DNA of 64,000 bases from Arthrobacter sp. 9V. Lineage in GTDB: Bacteria; Actinomycetota; Actinomycetes; Actinomycetales; Micrococcaceae. The notes beneath the pieces are model-generated. The model was not told where the DNA came from, did no database searches, and saw nothing but the letters and a program-made list of their open reading frames with translations. Within the stretch, counting starts at the first letter, position 1. Each line of letters starts with the position of its first letter. The position numbers were made by a program, and so were the translations under genes. Shown piece after piece: positions 47,650-60,000 of this stretch. Location of the stretch: NCBI RefSeq assembly GCF_902506065.1, contig NZ_LR732912.1, positions 3,159,388-3,223,387 on the forward strand, in the 5' to 3' direction.

Positions 47650-50600
47650 TCAGCAGGGTGGTGGTACGCCGTTACGGACATCCACGGTGGTGGATTTTAC
47701 GAACCAACCATCCTTTGGCGAGCCGCTGAGCTTGTACCAGGGCGTCCCGTTCCGGTAGATGTCCTGCCGGCAGGTGACATCAATCCAGCCCCAGGACCGC
47801 TCCACCCAGCCGACGCCACACGTGGGGCCGCTCGGGTTGTAGGAGTCCGGTTGACCGGGCTTACCCGGGCAGGTGCTGTTATGAGCCTGGATCTGCGATG
47901 GCGCAGGTGGATTGGGCGGAGGCGGCGGAGGCGGTTCAGCCCCACTGCGGGATGTGTCACTGCCGATCCTGCCGGCTTGGCCTCCGCTGATCGCACGGAC
48001 CTGAAGCGTGACGGTCTGGCTGTAGCCAACGCTTCTTGAGAGGGACCTCTGATCCGTGTTTGTCCATCCCCCACCATCAAGGCTGTACTGGTACCCCGTC
48101 ACCGGGCGACCATTACCGCTGGGAGCGCTCCAGGTCCACGACACCGTCTTGTCGCCCACACCGCTGCTCTTGCTACCGGTCACCACCGGCGCAGCTGCAA
48201 GCCCATAGGGGTTGACGGTGTTCGATGCCGGGCTTCGGTCCCCGGGAGTGGGGTTCCGTGAGGACACTGCCCAGACCACTACTGCTGTGTCAGTTCCATT
48301 GGCGGCCGCCACAACTGCTCCGCCGGAAGGAATAGCGCCACTGCCGCCCCCGGACGTCAGGGCATAGCGGTAGCTGATCTCGTTGACGTTGGCTCCATTT
48401 CGCTCCGCAGCTGTCAGCGGGTTGAACGTCACCTGGATCTTGCCGCCATCAGCATTGGTCTCAACCAAGGCAGCGGAGGGCGTACCCACTATCCCGGGCT
48501 TGCCGGCAGCGCGGATGGGAGCCGACTGTTGGCTGACACCGCTGACGCCGGCCTTATTGGTAGCGGACACCGTGAACGAGTAGTCGGCTTCGGAGTTGTC
48601 CACCGTCACATTTTGTGACGTCGCGGCCACGGGTTGCGACGTGACAACAGCGCCACCTCGGTAGGTGGTCAGGGTGTAAGCCGACACGGCGTCACCGTTG
48701 TTGTTCGGTGCTGCCCAGCTGACCTGCAACTGGCTTTGGGTACCAACGGATCCTGCCCCCACCACTGAAGGAGCGGCAGGAGTTGTCGGCACGCCGGCAG
48801 GAGTCTCGGCAGCAGAGTAGGTGCTCCATTCCGAGGGTTCCTTGGCGTCATTCCGGGCCAGGACGCGCACCTTGTAGGCCACGCCATTGGTCAATCCGGT
48901 CCAAACGTGGCTGTTGCCCGTGAGGTTCTGGATCTGCGGGTTCTGGCCGGCAGGAGCAGGCGAGATCTCAAGATCGTAGGACTTGATGGGCGAGCCCTTG
49001 CTCGCGGGCGGAACCCACGCTACGGAGAGCTGCTTGTCGCCGAACTTCAGCGTCGGGGCCACCGGGGTGTCCGGCTTGACGTCCGGACGGACCTCGGCGG
49101 ACACCGGAGAGCGCTCGGACTCGTCAATCGCGTTGGTTGCGGTGACGGCAAAGTGATACTTCACGTTGTTGGTCAGCCCGGTCAACGTACACGTATTCGC
49201 GGGGCAGTCCTGTTTGAAGCCGTTTTCCCCGTACACCGTGTACTTGGTGATGGGTGAACCACGGTCAGGCGGCGCGTTCCAGGTCAGGAGCGCTGTCTGG
49301 TCACCCACGCTTTGAGCCAAAGGCGTTGTGGGCGCGGCCGGCTTGTCCTTAACCGTCAGACGGATACGGGCAGTGGCGTACCGGGAGATTTCGCCGGTCT
49401 TGTCCTGCACGGTGTAGGCAACCACCATGGTGCCGGTGAATCCGCCTCCGGGGGTGACTGTGACACTGTCTCCCCCCACTTCGGCGGTCCCCTGACCCGT
49501 TTCAGTAACGGCCGAGACGATCTTCAGGGCAGTATCCGGGAACGGATTCGAATCATTAGCCAGCACGTTGACGGTAACTGGCTTCCCGGATTGGGCATCC
49601 GGTTCAGCATCGTCATTAGCTACAGGTTTGGGCCTGTTGGAGGCCGACAACGAAAGCTTGTAGGTGGCTACGGCTTCGAGTCCGCGCCGGTCCTTTGCTT
49701 TCACCTGGACGGTGCCGGTCTGCCCGATCTGTACGGAATCGTCTGCGGAAACCTTGAGCGTCTTGCCATCCACATTCACCTTGAAGCCGCCCTGGGCGTT
49801 ACCCACCAGCTCGTAGCTCATGTTCTGCACGTCATCGGCGTCCGGATCCGACGTCAGCTTCTCCAGATCCAGGCTCGCAGAGTCGCCCTTGGGAACTTCC
49901 ACGTCACTGCCCAGAAGGACCGGAGGGTTGTTCTTGTTGGGGTCCGGCAGCACTTTGGTGCGGATGCTCAGGGTGGACTTCAGGCCATTGGGGTCATCCG
50001 GACCTGTTCCGTCAGTAACTTCGAAGCTGATGGAACCGGGCCCAACGTACTCCGCACCTGCGGTGTACTTCAACGCGGTACCACCGTTGGCTATGGGATC
50101 ACTGCCGTCTGCACCGATCAGCTTGATGCGGTCAGTCTGGGTAAGCCGCGGTGAACGTCCTTCACGGACTTTCACCCACTCCGGGAGGTTCACCGTGACG
50201 GACTGCCCTGAGACAAGTTCCACCACCTCGTCCTTTGCGAGCGTGGGAACCTGCTGGCCAATACCGGGAACCCAGATGATGGCCGTGGACTTCTGGCCGT
50301 CCACGTCCTCCACGGTGTAAGGCACCAGTTGCGGTTGCTCTGTCAGGTCAACAATGACGTTGCCTTCGGGGCCGGGGCGCGCGGTCTCCAAACCGGTAGC
50401 GACCTTGAGGTTCTCCCCTACGCCGTCCGGATCCTCATCGTTCTTCAGGACAGGCACATCCACGGCAGTCTTGCCCAGTGTTTGTGCGGATGTCACGCGG
50501 TCGTCGCGGGCAATCGGGGCCTGCAGTGGCAGATCGTTCTGGACCACCACGCGGATACTGGCCTGGCCCACCGCGTCGCGGTCGTCAGCCACCGAGTAAC

Positions 50601-53600
50601 GGACATTCACGGTGCCCTCGGCTGCGGGCGCGGTCACCAGGATTCGGCCGCTGGTCTGGCTGACCTTGGCGTCAAGTCCTGCATCGGCTTCGATACTGTC
50701 CGTCAGGATACGGATGATGTCGCCATCGGGGTCGGTGTCGTTGGCCGTGGCATCGATCGCGATCTGCCTGCCCGGACGCACCTTGACCTCGTCATCCACG
50801 GGGGCAGGTTTCTGGTTGTCCTCGCCACGTGGAGCAACGCCCACCGTCACAGTTCCCGTGTTGACCGCACCTTGGCGGTCAATAACCTTGTACCGGAACG
50901 TATCGGTCCCCGCGCCATCACCGGCGGCGACGAAATCGATGAAGCTGCTGCCCGCCGTCGCAGTACCCATGGTGGGAGTGCTGTCGATGCCGGTGAGCTG
51001 TACCGAGTCGCCGTCGGGGTCTATGCCGTCCAACGGGACCGGGATGCGGACACTGCCGCCGGCCACCACGCGTGCCGTCAGGTTTTGCGGCTGCGGACGC
51101 GAGTTCTGGGTGCCTTCCAGAGGAAGGATGTGGATGGTGACCGCCGCGGCGCTCTTCTGGCCCTGCGGATCAACCGCGTTGTAAATGGCGCGGACGGTCT
51201 TTGGCGTGGGGCCGGCGATGAATCGAAGAGTCTTCTCGGAAATGAACGCTTTGCCATCCTCTTCCGGGATGCTTTGCGCCAGTACCGGATCCACGGACAG
51301 TTCCTCACCCTGCGGGTGCGTGTCATTGTCCAGGACCGGGATGGTGACGACGTCGTTCACGCGAACGTTGACTTCGTCAGGTTTGGGCTGGGGAGCCTCG
51401 ACGACGGCGGGGGCCGGCACCGGGACGACGCCCACTGTCCCGGTGGCCGAGGCGCGGCCGTTGGACATGGTGTAGCTGAAGACGAAAGGTTCTTTGGCGC
51501 CGAGGACATCCGTGACGCGAAGAACGCTGTGGTCGATCACGCTCACCGAGGCCGACGAGCCATCCGGTACGGTGACGGACTGGAGGACCAACACGCCACC
51601 GGAAGGATCGGAATCGTTGGCCAGAGGATCAACCAGGACGCTGCCCCCCACAGGGAGCAGGGCGACGTCGTGAACGGCCACCGGAGCGCCGGGATCCTTG
51701 CCGGATTCGACGTCCACGCGGATCAGCCCCTGGCTGCTTTGGGGGCCGTTGCTGGCGATGTAGGTCAGGTAGATCGGGCCGGGCGTGGTGCTCCGGAACG
51801 TAAAGGTACCGCCGTCGGTTATCGGGCCCAATTCAGCCGCACCGGCAGCCTCAACATGTGCCACGCGAAGGGCCCCACCGTTGGGATCAACATCGTTCTT
51901 CAGCGGCGCAATCACCAAATCCTGCCCAACCACGGCAGTGACGTGGTCCGCGTTCACAACAGGAGCGAGGGCGCCCGGCGGCTGCACGTTCACCACAATG
52001 CGGCCCGTGGTGGTGGCCCGGCCGTCCCATACGGTGATGGTGACGTTCTTCTTGCCCGGTGCTGCACCGGAATCCTGGTACGTGAGCAGGCCGTCACGGC
52101 GAACCTTCACCTGGTCCTGGTCGTTGTCCGACTTCGCGTCCAGCAGGACGAGGTCATCCCCGTCCGGATCCATCCAGTCGGTCAGAATGTTCTGGCTGAC
52201 GGACTTGCCTTGCTCCACCAGCATGGTGGTGGGCTCACCCCTTTTGAAGAGCGGCGGTTTGTTCTCTTCGGGAGCTACAACCCGCAGGGTGACCTTGCCG
52301 CCCGCGGACAAATCACGGCCATCAGCGGCGTTGTAGTCGAAGACTTCTGTTCCCGGCTTGGCATCGGCCGGGACTTTGATCTGGAAGGCAGAGCCTCCGT
52401 AGATGTTTTCCAGGGCTCCCAATTTTGGACCATTGGCACCCACCGACGCGGTGAGGACATCGCCGTCGGGGTCTGAGTCGTTATCCAGCACGCTCAAAAC
52501 GGAGGTCCGGCCGGGCCGGACGCCGAACTCGTCCGGCTTGGTTTCCGGCGGACGGTTGGGCTTGGTGCGGTCCGGGAGGACGTTAATGGTGTTGTTGTCC
52601 GCGGACTCCTGGTCCTGGTCGTCGGACTGATTCTTGGGCGGTACAACTTCGTCCCAGTTGTTCACCAGCTGCATGTTCTGGTTGACCAGCCACACGCTGC
52701 CGGAGTTGACGTCGTTCAGGACTACCAAGTCCCGGTTCACCCGGAAAACGTAGCTGGGAGAGGCGCTTGCCTTGGGAACGTCGTTCTTCTTGTCGTCGGC
52801 GTCGTTGTCGCAGTCGCGGACGTACTTGTTGGCACCGGACCAGGCCGAATGCACACACTTGCTAACCTGGACGGGCGCTGCGGGGACACCTTCGCCGTCT
52901 GCACTGACAGTTGCTGCAGTGGACCCGTCAAGGGGCTGCTTGAGCAAAGCCTTCTTCGTGGCGATGGCAACGTAATTGCTCTCTTCGCTGTTCTGCTGCA
53001 GCTTTGCTTCACGGGCATCGGCCAGTTGGAGCTTCCGGCCTCCGGGGAGGAAGAGGTTCCCGGATGCAGCGTCCAGGACCACCGGCTTGTCGCCGACGAC
53101 CGTCAGTTGGAGATCGCCGGCACCTTTTAGTTCGTCCACTTTGGTGATCTGCGAATCTGTCCGTTCGCCGTTCGCATCCACGGTGGTGACGGTGATTTCG
53201 CCTTTACCCGGGTCTGCCGTGTAGATCCTGTTGTCCGATCCCACCGCTGAGACAATGCCCGGGGAGCCAGTCAGAACGGGCTCGGTTCCTTCTTCATCGA
53301 AGCCGTTCACGGTGGACGGTGACAACGCCCAGACCTTGCCGCGGGCAGGATCGGTCACCGAGAGCACGGTGGAGCCATAGCTGACTTGCGACGACGACGG
53401 CAGCTGCTTGTCGCCGCCCAGCTTCAGGTTCGCGGCAGACACCTGGTTGATGGTGGAGCCGGACTCATCGTCCACGAAGACGTTGCCGTCATGCTGCAGC
53501 ACATCGAAGGTAGTGGTTGCCGGGGTCACGGCACCGTCAAGGACGCGGGACGGGTAGTTCAACCGGCCCACGGCGTTCTTGGTTTTGCTCACCACCCACA

Positions 53601-53757
53601 CGCCGCCGTCGTTCAAGTCCACCTCGGTGGTCTTGAACCCCGGGTACAGAATGGCCCCGGTGATCAGCAAAGCGCCCGCTGCGGTGACAGCAGTTCCCGC
53701 TATTAATTTCTTGTTTTGACGCTTTTTCAGCCCCAGCTTGCCGAAGAAAGTTCTCAC
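47650..53757 (-). CDS. giant surface protein 1: propeller-like, Ig/cadherin-like and FN3 modules
   Basis: A 2,035-residue protein from a GTG at 53757. A basic tail and one N-terminal membrane helix (about 18-38) give a type II anchor. Then comes GFKTTEVDLNDGGVWVVSK, identical in the paralogue, and a beta-propeller-like region (43-370). An acidic linker leads to about ten Ig/cadherin-like repeats of about 95-100 residues (396-1460) marked NDSDPDGD, a calcium-type motif. Five FN3-like modules (about 1469-1940), a run of prolines and a C-terminal four-Cys domain follow (CPGKPG, PTCGVGW, VTCRQD, final PPPC). Its position matches the FN3 gene of the PFNA cluster. Likely roles are adhesion or wall scaffolding. 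Confidence 0.85.
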   Translation of the reverse strand: MRTFFGKLGLKKRQNKKLIAGTAVTAAGALLITGAILYPGFKTTEVDLNDGGVWVVSKTKNAVGRLNYPSRVLDGAVTPATTTFDVLQHDGNVFVDDESGSTINQVSAANLKLGGDKQLPSSSQVSYGSTVLSVTDPARGKVWALSPSTVNGFDEEGTEPVLTGSPGIVSAVGSDNRIYTADPGKGEITVTTVDANGERTDSQITKVDELKGAGDLQLTVVGDKPVVLDAASGNLFLPGGRKLQLADAREAKLQQNSEESNYVAIATKKALLKQPLDGSTAATVSADGEGVPAAPVQVSKCVHSAWSGANKYVRDCDNDADDKKNDVPKASASPSYVFRVNRDLVVLNDVNSGSVWLVNQNMQLVNNWDEVVPPKNQSDDQDQESADNNTINVLPDRTKPNRPPETKPDEFGVRPGRTSVLSVLDNDSDPDGDVLTASVGANGPKLGALENIYGGSAFQIKVPADAKPGTEVFDYNAADGRDLSAGGKVTLRVVAPEENKPPLFKRGEPTTMLVEQGKSVSQNILTDWMDPDGDDLVLLDAKSDNDQDQVKVRRDGLLTYQDSGAAPGKKNVTITVWDGRATTTGRIVVNVQPPGALAPVVNADHVTAVVGQDLVIAPLKNDVDPNGGALRVAHVEAAGAAELGPITDGGTFTFRSTTPGPIYLTYIASNGPQSSQGLIRVDVESGKDPGAPVAVHDVALLPVGGSVLVDPLANDSDPSGGVLVLQSVTVPDGSSASVSVIDHSVLRVTDVLGAKEPFVFSYTMSNGRASATGTVGVVPVPAPAVVEAPQPKPDEVNVRVNDVVTIPVLDNDTHPQGEELSVDPVLAQSIPEEDGKAFISEKTLRFIAGPTPKTVRAIYNAVDPQGQKSAAAVTIHILPLEGTQNSRPQPQNLTARVVAGGSVRIPVPLDGIDPDGDSVQLTGIDSTPTMGTATAGSSFIDFVAAGDGAGTDTFRYKVIDRQGAVNTGTVTVGVAPRGEDNQKPAPVDDEVKVRPGRQIAIDATANDTDPDGDIIRILTDSIEADAGLDAKVSQTSGRILVTAPAAEGTVNVRYSVADDRDAVGQASIRVVVQNDLPLQAPIARDDRVTSAQTLGKTAVDVPVLKNDEDPDGVGENLKVATGLETARPGPEGNVIVDLTEQPQLVPYTVEDVDGQKSTAIIWVPGIGQQVPTLAKDEVVELVSGQSVTVNLPEWVKVREGRSPRLTQTDRIKLIGADGSDPIANGGTALKYTAGAEYVGPGSISFEVTDGTGPDDPNGLKSTLSIRTKVLPDPNKNNPPVLLGSDVEVPKGDSASLDLEKLTSDPDADDVQNMSYELVGNAQGGFKVNVDGKTLKVSADDSVQIGQTGTVQVKAKDRRGLEAVATYKLSLSASNRPKPVANDDAEPDAQSGKPVTVNVLANDSNPFPDTALKIVSAVTETGQGTAEVGGDSVTVTPGGGFTGTMVVAYTVQDKTGEISRYATARIRLTVKDKPAAPTTPLAQSVGDQTALLTWNAPPDRGSPITKYTVYGENGFKQDCPANTCTLTGLTNNVKYHFAVTATNAIDESERSPVSAEVRPDVKPDTPVAPTLKFGDKQLSVAWVPPASKGSPIKSYDLEISPAPAGQNPQIQNLTGNSHVWTGLTNGVAYKVRVLARNDAKEPSEWSTYSAAETPAGVPTTPAAPSVVGAGSVGTQSQLQVSWAAPNNNGDAVSAYTLTTYRGGAVVTSQPVAATSQNVTVDNSEADYSFTVSATNKAGVSGVSQQSAPIRAAGKPGIVGTPSAALVETNADGGKIQVTFNPLTAAERNGANVNEISYRYALTSGGGSGAIPSGGAVVAAANGTDTAVVVWAVSSRNPTPGDRSPASNTVNPYGLAAAPVVTGSKSSGVGDKTVSWTWSAPSGNGRPVTGYQYSLDGGGWTNTDQRSLSRSVGYSQTVTLQVRAISGGQAGRIGSDTSRSGAEPPPPPPPNPPAPSQIQAHNSTCPGKPGQPDSYNPSGPTCGVGWVERSWGWIDVTCRQDIYRNGTPWYKLSGSPKDGWFVKSTTVDVRNGVPPPC

Positions 53758-53872
53758 AGCCCCAGAATTCCCTTTGTGTCCAGCCGCTCCCCAGTGGCTT
53801 CCAGGCCAACCGGCATGTGCCGGCAGCCGTACATTCCGCAGTTCCCCCGTACGGCGGCGGGATTTTCAGTCC

Positions 53873-53881
53873 CTAAGACTA
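53873..53881 (-). promoter_or_regulatory. putative -10 element of giant gene 1
   Basis: The 9-mer TAGTCTTAG on the minus strand, 116 bases before the GTG, is shared with the upstream region of giant gene 2. TAGTCT fits the -10 pattern TANNNT. No matching -35 is obvious. The 53758-54007 gap also holds a small inverted repeat (GACAG...CTGTC, 53939-53952) that could end the giant gene 2 transcript. Confidence 0.3.
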
Positions 53882-54007
53882 TCCCACGCGCTCTACGGCC
53901 AACCAAGGCAACCCGAGACCGGGCTATCCATTGGCTTTGACAGCGTACTGTCTCCCTTGCCCGGTGCGCGATGGGGACAACTGCCCGGCGCCCCGGCGTC
54001 CCGTTGC

Positions 54008-57000
54008 CTAGCATTGCGGAATCTGATGGGGGCCGGGATCTCCCAGGGTGGTGTTGCCCTGGGCGATGAAGCGGCCGGCGTTGGGGCCGCTGCTCAGGCG
54101 GTACCAGGCAGCGTAGTTCAAGTATGGGGTGCTGCGGTTGACGTAGCAGTTGACCGTGAACGCACCATCGGATTCGTACTGCCAAGGCACACCTCTGACC
54201 TTTCCGTCGCAAAGGTGCCCCGGAGTGTTGGGATCCCACGACGTCTGGCCGGAGGTGGCTGTGTCCGTGCACGTCCGGTAGCTGCCGGGAGGCAGGGTCG
54301 CGTCCCAGGACGTCTTCTGCGGCCCGCTCTGAGCACTCGCAGAAGCAACGCCACCGCCTGTGCCCACGGAGTTGAATGTCTGCACTTCGATGGTTCGCGT
54401 CTGGTTATAGCCGTTGGTGTTGACCACGCGGCTGCCGGACGCCGATTCGTTGATCCAGCCCGTATCCGTTCCGCCGCCTGTGATCCTGATCTTGGTGACT
54501 GCGACGTCGTTGCTGTTGGTGGACGGCGAGGACCAGTTCAGCGTCAACGTGGTCTGGTTTTGCCCGCCGTTGGCGCCTGAAGCAGATGGCGTTCCGGGCG
54601 AACCAAACGGAGTTGCGGTTGCCGGCGCACTGGCATTGGAACTGGGCGCCACCGAGGACACGGCAGTAACTGTGATGGAGGTTGCCTGCCCGTTGGTGAA
54701 TCCACCCACCGTTTGCCCGGGGGTGATGGGGCCACTCTGACCGGTGCTGGCGAGGTAGCGGTAGCTGACTTCGCTCTCGGAAGAGCCATTGCGCTGATCC
54801 TGGTTCAGAACCGCGAAGTTGATGGTGACAGCCCGGCCTGCTCCCCCGGTGTTGGCGGGTGTGGCCGTAACTTTTTCAACCATCATCAGCTGGCCGGTGG
54901 CACGTCGCGGTGCCGAGGGGGCGCTGACGCCTCCCTTGCCGGCTTTGTTCTCCGCCTGAACCGTAAAGGTGTAGCCGGTTTCGTCGTTCTGGGCCGTGAA
55001 CACCGCAGAGCGGACGTTGCCCGGGATTGTTTGGGTTTGGGGCACGCCGTTTCCACCGGTCATGGTGACGTAGTAGCTCTTGATGGGGTCACCATTGATA
55101 TCCGGCTCGGTCCAGTCCGCGCGAATTTGGTTATTTGTTCCCACCGACTGCACTACGGCGGTGGTGGGGGCAGCGGGTGCTGCCGGAAGGCCGGCAGGGT
55201 TGTCCTCAAGGGAATACATCCCCCAGTCGGAGGGGCCGAGCTCATTGACGGCCTGGACACGGACCTTGTACTTCACGCCGTTGCTGAGTCCCGGCCACGT
55301 GTAGCTGAGGCCTGTCACGTCGTTCTTGACGGCAATGCCGTTAGCCGGGGGCGGAGAAATCTCCAGGTTGTAGTGCTTCACCGGAGAGCCCTCAGTCTTC
55401 GCAGGGGTCCACGTGATGGCCATGTTCTTGTCCCCTGCCTTGACCGTGGGAGCGTCCGGCGGCGAAGGCTTCTCATCGGGCCGGATCTCGTTGGACGCGA
55501 TGGACGCCGGTGAATCCCCTACCTCGTTGGTGGCGAACACGGTGAACACGTACTTCACGTTGTTGGTAAGCCCGGACAACGTGCACGTGGTGGTGGGACA
55601 CACCTGCTCAAAGCCGGCCGCCTTGACCGTGTACTTGGTGATGGCTGCGCCATTGTCCGACGGCGGTGCCCACTTGAGCACGGCGGTGCGGCTGCGGACA
55701 TCGGTGGCTACCGGCGCCGAGGGAGCATCGGGCTTATCCCTGACCGTGATCCGGACGCGTCCCACCGCCTGCCGCGAGGGGTCCTTGGTCTTGTCCAGCA
55801 CCGTGTACCGAACCACCATGACGCCCTTGAAGCCGTCCGCAGGAGTGACCGTGATGGATTCACCCGAGACCGTGGGCTGGCCGGCAGCGGAACCTGTTTC
55901 CACTGCGGCGCCTTCCATAGTGAGCGGCGAGTCACTGAAAGGGTTGAAGTCGTTGGCCAGGACGTTGATGGTCTCGGAACGTCCGGCGTTGGCTTTCTCA
56001 ACGGAGTCGTCGTTGGCCACAGGCTTGGGCCGGTTCGAGGAGACCACGGTGGCTGTAACCGTTGCCCGAACAGCGTCAGAGCGGCCATCCGTAACCTTCA
56101 ACGGGAACGTGCCTACAGCACCCGGGGTGACGGAGAGATCCGGGGTGACTTTGAGGACCGTTCCTTCCACCTTGGTCTGGAAGCCCGCTGGCTGCTGTCC
56201 GTCCAGTTCGAACTTCAGGTTTCCCTGGTCCTTTTCGTCCACGTCCTTGGCAAGGTTTGCCAACTCCAGCTCGGTGGTTTCACCCTTGGGCGCTTCAATG
56301 GACGCACCGCTGAAGGTGGGGACGTGGTTGGCGTTGGGGTCCGGGATGACTTTTGTGATGATGGTCAAAGTGGATTTCAGGCCTTCGGAGTCGTCCGGAC
56401 CGGATCCGTCAGTGACCTCGAAGGTGATGGATCCCGGACCAACGTAGTCTGTCTGTGCTGCGTACCGCAGCGCATTTCCATCGCCGGAAATAACGTTGTT
56501 GGGATCGGCTCCCTGGACACGGATTTTGTCTGCCACGGTGAGCCGGGGTTGCCGGCCTTCCCGCACCCGGACATACTCCTGGAGCGAAACCGTTACTTCC
56601 TTGCCGGACATGACCTCAACGGGATCGGTCTTGGCGAGGGTGGGATACTGCAGGCCTTGGCCGGGAATCCACATCACGGCAGTGGCTGACTGTCCGTCCA
56701 TGTCCGTCACGGTGTACGGGATCAGCTGGTCCTGCGGAGCGAGGGTCACCACAACGTTCCCAGCGGTCCCCACGCGTGCGTTCGGATTCGCATCGGGCAA
56801 GGTGATGGCCAAATCTTCGGCCACGCCGTCGGGGTCGGAGTCGTTCTTCAGTACCGGAACATCCACGGCGGTCTTGCCGAGCGTCTCAGCCAAGGTGATG
56901 CGGTCATCCACCGCTATCGGCACGTGGAGGGCCGCCGTCGGGCTCGTTTGAACCCTGACCACAGCGCTGGCTTCAGCTTTTTTGTCGTCTTGGATCCGGT

Positions 57001-60000
57001 AACTGATGCTCTCGTTTCCGGTAACGCCGGGCGCGGTCAGGAGGATCTTGCCGGCGGCAGCTTCAACCTGAAGTTCGGGGTTGGCTTCGAACGAATTCAC
57101 CAGGCCGATGGGGTCGCCGTCCGGGTCCGAGTCGTTCTTCAAGGCATCCACTGCAATCCGGCGTCCCGGACGGACCTCAATGGCGTCGTCCACAGCGATC
57201 GGCTTTTGGTTATTGGCCTCCGCCGGCGCAATGCCCACAATGACCGTGCCGGTGTTCTCGGCTCCGATGCGATCCCGCACCCGGTAACTAAACGTGTCAG
57301 TACCCGCGGAGGTGGCAGCAGCGGTGAACTCAATGTAACCGTCCCGCACTACAGCGGTACCGAGTGCGGGGGCTTTGTCTACGCCAATGAGTTGGACAGA
57401 GTCACCATCGGCGTCAATGCCATCCAACGGCACCGGAATCTTGACGGTCATGCCGGCCACCACCCGCGCCGTGAGGTTCCGCGGCTCGGGGCGCGTGTTG
57501 GTGGCGTCATCCCGGGCGCGGATCCGGATAGTGACCTGCTGGGAGTCCGTTTGGCCCGAAGCGTTGCTGACTTTATAGATGGCATAGACAGTCTTGGGTA
57601 CTTCACCCGCGATGAAGCGCAGGCTATTACCGGCGATGAACATCCTGCCATCTGCGGCATCGGGCTGTTGCGCCAACTCGGGATCGAGGGTCAGCTCTCC
57701 GCCGTTGGGGTCGGAATCGTTCTCCAGGACAGGAATGGTCACTACGTCACCAACGCGCACAGACACTTCGTCCGGCTTGGCCTGCGGGGCCTGCAGCTTG
57801 CTGGGCGCCAGTACTACCTGTACTGAAATGTCTCCCGTGGCCGAGGCTTTGCCGTTGGAAATGGTGTATTTCAGGGAAAGCTGCCCGGTGGCATGAATGT
57901 CCGTGATCTTGACCACCGAATGGTCCAGAACCGCTACTGTCACCGGGAGGCCGTCCTCCACAGTGACAGATTGGACAACCAGCACTCCTCCGGCCGGATC
58001 CGAGTCGTTGCCGAGCACATCCACCACGGTGCTGCCGCCACTTGGCAGAAGCGCAATGTCACGAACTGCAACAGGGGCGCCGTCATTATTGCCGGACACT
58101 ACGTCCACGCGCACCAGTTGCTGGGCACTGGCCGGTCCGTTAGTGACCATATAGGTGACGTAGTGGGGACCGGTGGACGTCGAGTTGAAAGTGAACGTCT
58201 GCTGGTCCGGACCTATCACCGCAGTGGACTGTTCATCCGGCTGGGCCTGTGCCATCCGAAGTGTGCCGCCCTGCGGATCAGTATCGTTCTTGAGCGGGGC
58301 GATCACCGTGTCCTGGCCTGCCACGGCAACCACATGATCGGCGTTCGCGATAGGCGGCAGGGCCCCGGGGGCGCGAACGTCCACAGTGATGCGTCCCTCA
58401 GTGCTGAGAGTGCCGTCGGAGACCGACACTGCAATGGTCTTCTTTCCGGGCCCTGATCCGGAGTCCTGGAAGGTCAGCAGCCCATCCGGCCTGATGCGCA
58501 CTTGGTCGGCGGGATCGCTGCTGCTCGCAGCAACGGCAAAGATGTCGTCTCCGTCGGGATCGATCCAGTCGCTGAGGATGTATTGGTTGGCGATCTTCCC
58601 CGTTTGCACCACCAAGGCGTTGTTCCTGTTGGGCTTCTGCTGCGGGGCGTTGTTCTCGCCGGAAGGGACAATACGGAGGTCAACGTTGGCCGCGCCGGTT
58701 CCGCCGCGGCCATCATCCACGGAGTACTTGAACGTCTCGGACCCCGTTTGCTCCGCCGGGACTGAGATCTGGAACCCGGTCCCGCCGTAAACGGGAGCCA
58801 ACGCGCCCGATTTCACGGCTTGATCGGCGGCAACCGTCAAAACATCGCCGTCGGAATCGGCGTCGTTGTCCAAAACCGGCAACAGGGTGGTCTTGCCGGC
58901 ACGCACTCCAAAGGAGTCCGGTTTGGCCACCGGGGGCGTGTTCGGTTTGCTGCGGTCCGGGAGGACCGTTTGCTGGACTTCGTCAGCCGAGTCTTTGTCG
59001 GCGTCGTCCGATGTTTGTTGGGGCGGGATGACGTCATCCCAGTTGTTGACCAACTGCATGTTCTGGTTGACCATCCAGACGTTGCCGGAATTGACGTCGT
59101 TCAGAACCACGAGATCGCGGTTGACCCGGAAAACGTACGACGGCGACGCACTCGCCTTGGGAACATCGGCGCGGCGATTATCAGCCTCATTGCTGCATTC
59201 CCGGATGTACTTGTTGGCACCGGACCATGCCCCGTACGTGCATGTTCCCAAGTGCACGGGCGCTGCGGGAACGCCTTCGCCGTCGGCCCGGACGGTCTTT
59301 GCCGTTCCGCCGTCCAACGGCTGAAGAAGGAGCGCCTTGGTGGTGGCAATGGCCACGAAATCCGCGGCCGGTCCGGTCTGCTGGAGCTTGGCGTCGCGGG
59401 CGTCGTCCAAATGAACTGTGGCGCCACCCGGGAGAATGATGTTCCCGGTCGCTCCGTTGAGAACCACTGCTTTGTCACCCACAGCCGTGAGCTGAAGGTC
59501 GCCCGCGCCCTTGAGAGCGCCGTCCGTGCGGACCTGGGAGTCCACTGATTTTCCGTTGGCGTCCACCTTCGTGGCGGTGACCCTGCCGGACTCCGGATCC
59601 ACGGTGTGAATGGTGTCGTCAACACCTACAACAGAAACAATTCCGGGCGACTGCTCGAACAATGGTTCGGACTCATCACTGAATCCGCCCACGGATCCTG
59701 CGGACAGTGCCCAGACCTTGCCCTTGGAAGGATCCGTAACTGCCAGCACTTTGTGGCCGAAACTCACATCCGCCGAGCCAGGCAGCTTCTGATCTCCGCC
59801 CAAGCGCATGTTCGCAGCGCTTACCGGGTTGATAGTGGCACCTTCGGGGTCATCAATGAAGACATCCCCGGCCTGCTGGAGGACGTCGAAATCCTTGCTC
59901 GCAGGAGTCACCGCACCGTCCAAGGATTTGGACGGGTAGTTGAGCCGTCCTGCGGCATTTTTGGACTTGCTGACTACCCAGACGCCACCATCGTTGAGGT

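Noticed and set aside
47583..47681. 34-residue upstream extension of MoxR
   Set aside because: It overlaps the end of giant gene 1, has no ribosome site and is not part of MoxR proteins; the ATG at 47582 has AGGA.
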